Shown here piece after piece: positions 1 to 9,457 of a stretch of DNA of 64,000 nt; positions within the stretch are counted from its first letter, which is position 1, and each line of letters starts with the position of its first letter. This stretch comes from Calendula officinalis. Its lineage: Eukaryota; Streptophyta; Magnoliopsida; Asterales; Asteraceae. The notes under the pieces were generated by a model, which saw only the letters and a program-made list of their open reading frames with translations, was not told the DNA's origin and did no database searches. Location of the stretch: assembly GCA_963853835.1 (NCBI GenBank), contig OY970828.1, positions 65,898,861 to 65,962,860 of the forward strand, read 5' to 3'. A program made the translations under genes and the position numbers.

Positions 1-293
1 AATTTTGCTGATTTATTTGAAGAATTTTCGGATATGAACCCTATTCAGTTTGTAAAAGCAAAAACATTTTGTGAAGTAGGATGTCAAACTGAACCAGATG
101 ATGAGGATAAAATCATTTTTGAAGGATGTCAAACTGAATCAGATGATGAGGATAAAATCATTTTTGAAAACTCCATTGGTCCTTCCATCTGTTCTAAGTG
201 CTATACTGAACTACAAGAGCTCAATATTGAATTTCCTGAAAAAGAAATTTTTGATACTGATCTCGAAATAGTACAGTATGACACTTCTGCTGT
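1..293 (+). pseudogene. S1 gag, C-terminal part, left of the T1 insertion
   Basis: This stretch is open and aligns with the gag of S4 at about 60702-60955, including the repeated acidic block CQTEPDDEDK / CQTESDDEDK and the Ser-Ile-Cys-Ser-Lys-Cys-Tyr segment. The two adjacent copies of the CQTE.DDEDKIIFE block look like a small in-frame duplication: S4 has only one. Reading runs into the T1 LTR at 294 and stops there. The continuation is at 18848, after the target-site duplication. In copia elements this part of gag lies between the capsid and the distal nucleocapsid zinc knuckle. Confidence 0.85.
289..293. repeat. Target-site duplication of T1, left copy (GCTGT)
   Basis: GCTGT immediately precedes TGTAACACCC, the T1 LTR edge. 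The same five bases follow the other LTR edge at 18843-18847. A five-base duplication is standard for LTR retrotransposon integrases. Confidence 0.95.
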
Positions 294-2871
294 TGTAACA
301 CCCTCAAATTTACAAGATTTTTAAAACTTTTTAAATGTAATAATTAAATAAAAATGTCCCAATAATTTAATTATTAAAATCCCAAAGTAATAAAATCGTA
401 TTTAACAAAAATCTTAAAAGCGGAAATAGTTTAATAGAGTAAAAAGTTTGTAAATATAATAATTGTTGTCCACATCAGCACGGGTAGAATACAGCGGTCA
501 ACCGTCCACCTTCTCCTTCCCTTTGCTAGTACCTGAAATGGTGGGGAAAATAGGGGGTCAGCTGGAGAAGCTGAGTGAATATCTCAAAATGCAAACAACT
601 TTAACATACAACACATGAGGGCACATAAGTGTACTCCTAATCAGAAACTACTCGATTAATTACTCAGATTTATTTCTCAGATTTTATTACTCAGATTTAT
701 ATAGCGCGCTCGGGTGACTTGGGACGAGAGATCAACCTCGACCCGCCTCACACCACCTCAACACCTGTACTCTTCGGTGTGAGTCAAAAAGCCTGGCACC
801 AGTACTCTTCGGTGCCAAGTCAAACGTCTGACACCAGTGCTCTTCGGTGTCAAGTCAGATATATTATGTTTAATGTTTTAACTCTAATCTCAGAAACTCA
901 GAACTCAGAAAGCTAAATCACCGCAAACTCAGATAGTAGTTGACTCGAATAACAGATCAATCTCAGCTAGTAGTTCAGTCTCAGATAACAAATCAGGCTC
1001 AGATACAAATCAGTCTCAGATAACAGATCAATCACAGAAATATAACACATAAGTCATGCATGTACGACGTTAAAACTAAATACACGGTGAGAATACTCAC
1101 CTCGAGAAATGCAAGCTCCAAAGGTTCCCGACAATCAGATGGATAGCACTTATCTCCTAGACGGTCCTAAAACCAAAAAGTGAAACCCGGAATTAAAATC
1201 CTACCCGAGGACTTATTTCAGAAAACTGGCAGCCCCCGTCAGTCTCACGGAAACTGCCATAACTCCTAAACGGTTTATTAGATTTTCCTCATATTTTAAC
1301 CACAGCTAGAAGACAATCAGAACTACAGTTTACTGTGAGACGGTCACTGGCCAAAACAGACTCTAAGTGTCTCCAAACAGTGATGCAAGACGGACATTCT
1401 GCACCGTTCAAATTCCTAACAGCAGTCTACTAATTCGCCTATAACTTTTAAACCGTAATTCGGATTAACGAGCGGGTTGCGGCGTTGGAAAGCTAATTCA
1501 AAAACCAAGGTTTCATCACGGGCCAAAAGCTCTAAAGATTATTTTAAGTATTTCAAAAACAGAGTAGAACATTAGGGCAGATTCTGCCAGAAAAGTATGG
1601 ATTCACAAAACTCGTTTTAGCAACCCGACCCGTCACCGGAAACCCGAGCATTTAAAATTCATTAACCGACAGCCCTTCCTACATCACAGTTATCTAGGTT
1701 TACAAAAAATTTGATTTGTATTAAAACTAGCTACTACCAATTTTCCCGGTTGAAAACCAAGAACCCTACTGGTTCGGTTTTCCCCCTTCGGTTACCGATT
1801 TCTGTTTTAAACGAATGGAACAATAACCCATTCCCAACCCATCTAAGGCTCAGCCTTAAATTTCCGTCACCACAGATTCTAGTTCGGTTAAAACCACACA
1901 CACAAAATCTATAACAATCTAATAGACGGACTACATACGGCTAACAAATCAAAACCTCAGACACAAACATCGAATCCAGCTAGTAATTGTAGCAGCCCTA
2001 GGACTCTATAACGAACCGATTTACAACTTAGTCTACGGCAAAATTAATAGATACGAACAATAGAACCAAGAAAATACCTAAGGTTAAAACCCCACAAACT
2101 AGTTCACCGATAATCCGATCGTCCTCGACTCGAGTGATACCTGTTTTCCAACATTAATCAACGTAACATGAACGGTTATTCGTTTCCTCTAAACATCCAG
2201 AATTATCGGGCAAACTCGAAAGATAAATCACTTACCGAGGCTAGATTGCAAAAATCCAGAGTTCCGGTACTTCGACGAACCAGTCCTCGAACCACCTTTG
2301 CTCGATCAACGGATGGAGAAAACGAATGGGGAGAAGCAGTCGACGATGGAGAAACTAGAAGCGAGAGAATGGAAATCCGTAATCAAGGTATACGGCGGAT
2401 TAGGGTGGGCAGAAGTACAAGATCTCTTGCAATTATACGTATGAATTCTTAGGGGCTTAAAGCCCGAGCTCATGCAAGTTGGGCCCTTCACTTCCTTACG
2501 CAAGCCCAAGAAATACAATTATCGTGGGCCAACACTAGACGGTGGCCTAAGGTTTGTTTAATCCGGAATTATTCAAGTGACACGAATAGGAGTGAGCTGG
2601 TAATAATTTCCGGCCTTGGCCTTTGGCCGGCCTTGACCCGACACTCAAATCTCGAATATAAATAGCGTACTGGAACGATTCACTTAAGTATTCTATCACG
2701 ACATAACAACTCAAAATATCCGTACAAAAATATTTAAGATTCCTATTAACGCGTAACCGAAACGTCGCGTGCTCAATTCACTTAACAATGTCAAATAAAC
2801 AATGAAGAAGGGTTTTTAATAAAAACATAAAACGCAATTAAATTAATTCCTAAAAATTTCTGGGCGTTACA
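294..2871 (-). repeat. T1 LTR (3' LTR with respect to transcription)
   Basis: The plus-strand edges are TGTAACACCC and GGGCGTTACA, so in the sense direction the LTR starts TGTAACGCCC and ends GGGTGTTACA. It equals 16265-18842 in length. A TATA-like TATTTATA lies near 2657 in the sense U3 region. Small open frames inside it (for example 2168-2452) are repeated in the other LTR only because the LTRs are copies of each other. I do not call them genes. Confidence 0.95.
761..851. repeat. Three tandem hairpin units in the T1 LTR
   Basis: Three imperfect repeats of about 35 bp each carry a short inverted repeat around a CTCTTC-containing loop. The stems are ACACC/GGTGT (761-780), GGCACC/GGTGCC (795-816) and GACACC/GGTGTC (830-851). 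Paired positions change together between units. The other LTR has the same array at about 16732-16822 with one change (GATACC). Confidence 0.8.
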
Positions 2872-2884
2872 ACTCAATCCCACT
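2872..2884 (-). promoter_or_regulatory. T1 polypurine tract (plus-strand DNA primer)
   Basis: Read on the minus strand, AAGTGGGATTGAGT directly precedes the LTR start TGTAACGCCC. This is the usual place for the polypurine primer. It is less purine-pure than a textbook tract. Confidence 0.7.
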
Positions 2885-2888
2885 TGAA

Positions 2889-3535
2889 TCAGACTTCGTC
2901 CTCGAAGTCTTCACTCGGAAATAGCTCAGGGTAGTTATCACGCATCTCAGACTCGGGTTCCCATGTCCACTCGGAACCCTTACGGTGCTGCCACTGCACC
3001 TTAACTAACACAATCTCCTTGTTACGCAAGGTCTTGATCTTGCGGTCAAGAATCGCTATCGGCCGTTCAATATAGTTCAACTTCTCATCTATCTGGATGT
3101 CTTCTAATGGTACCACTTCAGACTCGTCCACAATACACTTTCTAAGTTGTGAAACGTGGAAAGTGTTATGGATAAGATGGAGTTCTTCTGGTAATTCTAG
3201 ACGATAGGCAACCTTGCCAACCCTGGCGATCACCTGGTATGGACCGATGTAACGGGGTCCCAACTTTCCCCTCTTCCGGAACCGGATTACTCCCTTCCAC
3301 GGGGAGACTTTGAGCAGTACATAATCTCCAACCTGAAATTCTAGAACCGATCGCCTCTTATCTGCATAACTTTTCTGACGACTCTGCGCGGTAATCAACC
3401 TCTCACGCACCATCTGAATCATCTCAGTAGTTTTCAACACGATCTCAGTACTACCAAGTACTTTGTGCCCGACTTCGCCCCAGCAAATAGGCGTTCGGCA
3501 CTTCCTACCGTACAACATCTCAAAAGGTGGTTTAC
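2889..3535 (-). CDS. T1 pol, last exon: integrase C-terminus and chromodomain-like tail
   Basis: This minus-strand exon starts after the putative 73 bp intron and ends with TGA at 2889-2891. It opens with the conserved PPFE.LYGR.CRTP segment of gypsy integrases. A GPY/F-like block follows (GPRYIGPYQVIARVGKVAYR), then the conserved HNTFHVSQLRK stretch, and then a tail with VKVQW and EWTWEPES, which resembles a chromovirus chromodomain. Such domains are known to bias integration toward particular chromatin. The exon has no internal stop. Without splicing, the upstream integrase frame would stop inside the intron. Confidence 0.85.
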
Positions 3536-3608
3536 CTAAATCAGAGAAAAGATTAGAACTTGATTCTACACATAACTAAGGGAGGAAAAAAATATTTAAT
3601 AAACTTAC
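3536..3608 (-). other. Putative 73 bp GT-AG intron in T1 integrase
   Basis: On the minus strand the donor is GTAAGT (3608-3603) and the acceptor is TTTAG ending at 3536. Upstream of the acceptor lie a CTAAT branch-point-like pentamer and the pyrimidine-rich CTTTTCTC. The interval is AT-rich and carries in-frame stops. Removing it keeps the integrase frame and brings together two halves of a block that is contiguous in gypsy integrases. It is close to the lower size limit of plant introns. Transcript evidence is lacking. Confidence 0.75.
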
Positions 3609-6264
3609 GAATGCTCGAGTGGTAACTGTTGTTGTAAGAAAATTCCGCCAACGGTAAGTACTTATCCCAACTACCACCAAAATCAAGCACACATGCTCTC
3701 AGCATGTCCTCGAGCGTCTGAATCGTCCGCTCGCTCTGACCGTCCGTCTGTGGATGAAACGCGGTACTGAAATGAAGTCTCGTGCCCATCTCCTCTTGGA
3801 ATTTCTCCCAAAATCTCGATGTAAAACGAGTGTCTCTGTCTGATACAATAGAGACTGGTATACCGTGTCTCGCCACAATCTCACGAACAAAGATATCTGC
3901 CATCTTCTCGGCTGAAGAACTCTCCCGAATCGGGATAAAGTGGGCACTCTTAGTCAAACGGTCAACGACTACCCAGATAGCATCATAACCTCCTGGCGTT
4001 TTCGGTAACTTGGTGATCAAATCCATCGTGATCTGTTCCCACTTCCACACTGGAATCTCTAACGGCTGCAACATACCATGAGGTTTCTGGTGCTCGGCCT
4101 TAACTTTGCGACAAGTCAGGCATTTCTCAACATACTCGGCCACCTCTAACTTCATACCTGGCCACCAATAGTTCTCACGAAGATCTCGATACATCTTAGT
4201 CGAACCTGGGTGAATAGAAAATTTAGACTTATGAGCCTCGTCTAATAAAATATTACGGTTACCACCGTATGAAGGAACCCAAACTCTACCAAGATGCGTC
4301 AAAAGATCTCTACTATCCTTCACAAAACTACCAATCACACCTACAACCCGTTCCTTCTTAGCCTGCTCGGCTTCTGAGGCTTCTATCTGTGCACCGCGAA
4401 TAGACTCCAACAACGATGCTACTGCGGTCAACCTCATACAAACTCCCCGAATAGGGTGTCTGCTCAAAGCATCAGCTACTACATTGGCTTTCCCCGGATG
4501 ATAAAGGATCTCACAATCATAATCCTTCAACACATCAAGCCACCTCCTCTGTCTCATGTTCAGATCTTGCTGATCCATCAAGTACTTCAAACTCTTATGA
4601 TCAGTGTAGATGGTGATTTTCACACCATACAAATAATGCCTCCAGATTTTTAAGGCAAATACCACGGCACCTAATTCGAGATCATGCGTAGGGTAATTTC
4701 CTTCATGAGATTTCAACTGTCTCGAAGCATATGCAATCACCTTACCCCTTTGCATTAGCACGGCACCCAAACCCTGAATAGACGCATCACAGTAAACCAC
4801 AAAATCTTCTACACCCTCTGGCAGGGCTAGAATCGGTGCCTCACATAACCGATTCCTCAATGCTTCAAAAGCTTCTTGCTGCTGACTACCCCAACTAAAT
4901 GCAGCTGATTTCTTTGTCAACTTCGTCAAAGGTGACGCGATTTTGGAGAAATCTTGAATAAAACGACGATAATACCCAGCCAAACCCAAGAAACTACGAA
5001 TCTCCGATGGCGTTTTAGGTACTTCCCACTTCATTACTGCTGAGATTTTTACGGGGTCGACTTTTATACCTTCTTCATTCACAACATGCCCCAGAAACTG
5101 CACTTCCCGTAACCAAAATTCACACTTGGAAAATTTCGCATAAAGACCTTCGCGTCTTAACGTATCTAACACCTCGCGAAGATGAACCTCGTGGTCCGCT
5201 TTGGTCTTTGAGTAAACCAAAATATCATCTATAAACACGATCACCGAACGATCTAACATACTACTACACACCCGGTTCATGAGGTCCATGAAAGCCGCTG
5301 GTGCGTTAGTGAGTCCGAAGGGCATCACTACAAACTCATAATGACCATAACGGGTTCGAAAAGCGGTTTTCTCAATATCTTCTTCTTTCACCCGCATCTG
5401 ATGATACCCTGAACGTAAATCGATCTTTGAAAACCATGACGCACCATGAAGCTGGTCAAATAAATCATCGATTCTCGGCAATGGATAACGGTTTTTCACC
5501 GTCAATTTATTTAATTCACGGTAATCGATACACATTCTTTGTGACCCATCCTTCTTCTTCACAAATAATATCGGTGCGCCCCACGGTGAGCAACTCGGTT
5601 GGATAAATTCTTTTTCTTGAAGTTCCTGCAACTGATCATACAGTTCTTTCATTTCTGGCGGTGCAAGGCGATAAGGAGCCTTAGCAATTGGCGCCGCACC
5701 CGGTACTAAATCAATTCGAAATTCTACCTGCCTCTCAGGTGGTATTCCCGGCAGATCCTCGGGAAATACATCGGCATACTCGCTAACAATAGGAACACTT
5801 TCTATCGACCTCGGTTTCGATTCAAGAATGGTGTCGATAACATAAGCTAGATAACCCACGGCACCGTGCTGAAGATATTTTCTTGCCCTCGCAGCCGAAC
5901 ACAGTGCCGGCACCAATCGGTTTATGTCGCCCTGGATTACCAATTCAATCCCACTTGGGGGTTTGATACGGATTTGTTTTTGTTGACAGAGAATCTCGGC
6001 ATGGTATTCAGTCATCCAATCCATCCCCACAATCACACATAATTCTCTCATAGCGATAGGAATAAGATTTATGGGAAATTTCTTCCCACACAGCTCGATC
6101 AGACAATTCCGGTAAACTTTTGTAACCGTTAGAGTTTTTTCGTTGACAACTTCTATCACTAAAGGCTCAGAAAGGTTCTCTAATTAATGAGACATCAGTT
6201 TGCTAAAAGCATGAGAGACAAACGAGTGGGTTGCCCCACTATCAAATAACACAAAAGCAGGTAT
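3609..6264 (-). CDS. T1 pol, main exon: protease end, RT, RNase H, integrase core (one premature stop)
   Basis: Reading leftward, the frame begins with the protease active-site region (Asp-Ser-Gly next to the C1 insertion) and meets an in-frame TAA at 6184-6186. It then stays open to the intron donor at 3608. After the stop come the protease end (GMDW), RT with the SKIDLRSGYHQ block and the catalytic FIDD, RNase H with YCDAS, YTDHKSL and ADALSR, and integrase with an HPGSTKMYRDL...CLTC zinc region and a DDE core (TMDL, VSDRDTRF, DGQSERT). A start at 6159 would need GTG and would drop the active site, so I treat this as a continuation exon rather than a gene start. The C1 insertion, with its TSD, disrupts it at 6265. 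Confidence 0.88.
6260..6264. repeat. Target-site duplication of C1, left copy (GGTAT)
   Basis: GGTAT precedes the C1 LTR start TGAAGGATTT and is repeated at 14274-14278 after the other LTR. Confidence 0.95.
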
Positions 6265-6961
6265 TGAAGGATTTATGTGCACAGCTAAGTACACGTGTCA
6301 CCGTGTCCAATGTTATAAGACACTAAAGGGTCACACCACTACACACCCAATAATGGACAACCGAATAAAGTAAGTTGTGTGGAATAATTAACTAGTTAAG
6401 TTAATTATAAAGAAGAGGATAAATAATAATAAGTCAATTATTATTTGTGAGGATGGTTAAATATTAGGTTAAGTATTTAACGGACAGTTAATTAATAGTT
6501 AATTAATTAACTAGTAAAAGTCCAAGGGTTTAAAGTGTTAATAGGAAGTTTAGTTATGAGATTAATCTTAACTAAATTCCAAGGACTAAACCGTAACATC
6601 TAGCCTTATAAATAAAGGGCTTGTGTAAGGGTTTAGAGACTAATCACTTTACACACTCAAAACCCTAATACTCCCTCTCCCTCTCGGCCGTACGAACGAA
6701 CGAAGAACCCATAGGGTTCTTCGAGTTTTTCTTGTTCGAGTCTCGGTCGACGATCACACACACACACGAGTTCGTGTGATACTTTGTTGGTACAACGCGG
6801 TCTTGCAGCGTGTTCAGGTGGTGCAGTAGAGGTGGATCACTTCTTTAGCAATCTAAAGGTAATGTTCATCTTCTTCTATTCTCGTGATCTCATTGAATAG
6901 TAGAGATCCAGTAATGTGGTATTCAAGTTCCGCCATGTGAATACTACAAGGTTTTCCTACA
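6265..6961 (+). repeat. C1 5' LTR
   Basis: It begins TGAAGGATTT and ends TTTTCCTACA. A TATA box TATAAATA lies at 6607-6614. About 250 bp downstream, AAAG|GTAATG at 6859 is a good splice donor (see the leader intron). A short (CA)n tract lies near 6755. Confidence 0.95.
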
Positions 6962-6976
6962 GTGGTATCAGAGCTT
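6962..6976 (+). promoter_or_regulatory. C1 primer-binding site (initiator tRNA-Met)
   Basis: GTGGTATCAGAGCTT directly follows the LTR. TGGTATCAGAGC is complementary to the 3' end of plant initiator tRNA-Met, the usual primer of copia minus-strand DNA synthesis. Confidence 0.92.
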
Positions 6977-7009
6977 TCTACTAATCTCAATGAGATTCGA
7001 AGGAGTTTC

Positions 7010-7370
7010 TTTTCATCTAGAAAAGAACCCTAGAATTTTCGGCCAAGAACATTGTTCAAGTTTATGAACAATTGGTTGATTAGGGTTCTAGATTAAAAGA
7101 AATTAGGCTTCTTTTTCCTCCTTGTATTTTTCGAAATTTCATATACATATATATAATATATTAAGTTTTTTTTATCTTAGAAAGAACCCTAGTAAATTTA
7201 ATCCAAGAACATTGTTCAAGTTTATGAACAATTGGATTGAATAGGTTTCAAGATAAAAGGAATTAGGTTTCTTTGTTATTTAGTTATAAAACCCTAGAAA
7301 ATTTGATCCAAGAAAGTTATTCAAGTTTATGAATAATTGGATTGAATAGGATTTTTAGATAACAAAAGAA
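7010..7370 (+). repeat. Three-copy imperfect tandem repeat in the C1 leader (about 80-130 bp units)
   Basis: Three units share the pattern AGAACCCTAG...CAAGAACATTGTTCAAGTTTATGAACAATTGG...AGATAAAAG, at about 7020-7110, 7180-7265 and 7285-7370. Each contains the inverted repeat TTGTTCAAGTTTATGAACAA, a potential hairpin. Confidence 0.75.
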
Positions 7371-8054
7371 AAAGGTTATAATTATTATTAATATTATTAT
7401 TAAAAATTAAAAGCGGGAGTCGAAACCAAACCAACCGAGTTTCGGTGGTCGACCGAAACCTAGTCCACCGATTTCGGTTGGATGATGGTTTCTTGGTGAC
7501 CAAGTTATCGCATTTAGGGTACAAGATTTTATGTAACCTAAATCGGGAATAAAGAATCTACAAGATCTATGTATATTCTTTTAGTTGGTAAATCAAATCT
7601 ATGTAAATCTTTTGATTTTTTGACTAAATATCAAGAACAGATCAAAAGAATAGATTTACATAAATCTTGACTAGTTTTTTTTTTAATAATAAATAATAAT
7701 AGATTATTAAATGAACCTAATGATTTTAAACAGTTAGTTTAATATCAAGATAATTATGAAATTAAGGAGGAAATAAGAAACAAGTTTATGGGTAATTTAA
7801 TAATTATCAGTTTGGTAATTTAAATTATCAGTTTATCTATTTAGTTAGAATGACATAACCCAAAATGATTGATATTGTGTTTATCTTGTATTTTTTCGGA
7901 ATTTTAAATTTTTCGGAAATTTATATAAAGTTTTTTTTAAAATAAACAAAACACAATAAACCAAGTCTTTGGGGTTATGCCATGGCAATTTTCGAAATTG
8001 CTAAGTATTGTTTTATTTTATTTTTCGTTTATACATTATAACATAAAATAATAA

Positions 8055-8292
8055 AGTGGTGATTATAAACAGTTTGTTTAGAAAACCAAGATTTAATTAT
8101 AAGATGGTTATTATAAACAGTTTGTTTAGAAAACCAAGGTATAAATTAATAAGGTGGTAATTATAAACAGTTTGTTTAGAAAACCAAGTTTAAAATTAAT
8201 AATGGTAAAGTAAACAGTTTGTTTATAAACCAAGTTTTATGAAACATATTAAAAGGTGGAATTTATAAACAGTTAGTTTATAAAATCCAAGT
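8055..8292 (+). repeat. Five-copy tandem repeat in the C1 leader (about 45-50 bp units)
   Basis: Units carry the core TATAAACAGTTTGTTTAGAA followed by AACCAAG, then an AT-rich spacer ending GGTGG or similar. The first three are well conserved and the last two are shorter or diverged. A related AACAGTTAGTTTAATATCAAG lies near 7729. Confidence 0.8.
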
Positions 8293-8815
8293 AATTAAAA
8301 ACTGGCTAACTTTTCGAACAAAGGAAAATCCTTTTTAGAAAATCTTAGATCAGAGTGCAACCCATCTAATGGAACACCTCACTTGTTCAACGATATTCAC
8401 ATTGTAAGGAGAAAGAACCTTAGATGTGGATTCAAATCATTGCGAGTGTTAGGGTGCGTAGGGTCTTGTGATAATCGGGAGTCCCGGCGCAAGGCATCAC
8501 ACTGTCTTAGATGGTACGATCTATTTTGGTGATAATCGGGAGTCCCGGCCCAAAATGCACTAGAGGGATTAAAACATGTACAAGTTTGTTGTTCAACTTG
8601 ATATCCCGAGGATCTAGGAATCGTTTCTAGTCTAGAGGCGATCGGTATGGCTATACCTACCAGAAATAGCGTGGCTCTAATGGGAAGTGCCCAAACCTTG
8701 CATTAGAGGACGTGAAATATGGGTCCTAGTCTAACTATTATTATTAAAAGGTAATAATGTTAGAAGTTATTTATTTTATCTAATCTTACTAACCGTTTGT
8801 TTGTTTTTCTTATAG

Positions 8816-9457
8816 ATGTCTGTACTGTCAGAAATTCCGTTTTATTCACCGACTGAATCACGAAAGTTCATTACTGGAAAATGGAAGCTTACTGGTCCAA
8901 ACTACAAAGTTTGGAAGGTGCATTTTAGGAGTTACCTAAAAGCACAGAATCTGTTGTACGTGATAGACGAGATGCCCAAGGGACAACCAGGGCAAGATGC
9001 CCAGGATAATGAGCTTGACGCTTATTATCAGTATCTGGCAGATGAATCACAAGTTATGTCGATTCTTATTCTTACTTCATTATCAGAGCTTACTGATAGT
9101 CTACGTAAGAAACCATGCTATGAGTTTGTCCAGTATCTTGAGGAGACGTTTAAAGATAGTACTGAAGATAGCAAGCAGTTCATTTTACAAGAAATCATCT
9201 CGTCAAAAATGACAGATGATCAACCACTGAGTGACCACCTTATCAACATAAGGAGGTTACTAGGTTGTCTCACCCTAGTTACTGGCACATCAAACGAACA
9301 TGAACAAGTCTTGTTCTTGTTTGGATCTCTCACTCAGTACTATCAGGACAAGGTAGTACGTATGATAGGGAATTTTGATTTGACTGTCGCAGGTCTACAC
9401 GAGAGTCTCTTGTGTATACGCGATGTTCAAAGGCTGGAGGAAGAATCTCTTCCCTAG
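8816..9457 (+). CDS. C1 gag (capsid-like)
   Basis: The ATG at 8816 directly follows the T-rich TATAG acceptor-like run and opens 213 codons ending in TAG at 9455-9457. The protein contains the copia gag core seen in other plant families (KLTGPNYKVWKVHFRSYLKA near residue 27, then a long helical region with the QILQEIISSKM.....LSDHLINIRRL-type block). It would form the particle shell that packages the RNA. The same frame continues past the TAG into protease, so this stop is either a mutation or a readthrough point. No CX2CX4HX4C zinc knuckle is present before or after the stop. Confidence 0.85.
   Translation: MSVLSEIPFYSPTESRKFITGKWKLTGPNYKVWKVHFRSYLKAQNLLYVIDEMPKGQPGQDAQDNELDAYYQYLADESQVMSILILTSLSELTDSLRKKPCYEFVQYLEETFKDSTEDSKQFILQEIISSKMTDDQPLSDHLINIRRLLGCLTLVTGTSNEHEQVLFLFGSLTQYYQDKVVRMIGNFDLTVAGLHESLLCIRDVQRLEEESLP

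Larger units (their letters stand above)
6859..8815 (+). other. C1 leader: repeats, no ORF; possible 5' leader intron
   Basis: The 1.85 kb between the PBS and the gag ATG has no coding signal. The LTR has a donor-like AAAG|GTAATG at 6859. The bases just before the gag ATG are a long T-rich run ending TATAG (8800-8815), a strong acceptor look-alike. Splicing would remove the PBS from a gag messenger and leave it in genomic RNA. C2 has the same layout. Confidence 0.5.

Noticed and set aside
2168..2452. Open frames conserved between 2168-2452 and 18139-18423 and other pairs in the T1 LTRs
   Set aside because: Conservation follows from recent LTR duplication. No start context or protein features support a gene.
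3553..6159. A separate pol gene starting at 6159
   Set aside because: The codon at 6159 is GTG and lies after the protease active site. The frame extends upstream across the C1 insertion into the preceding exon.
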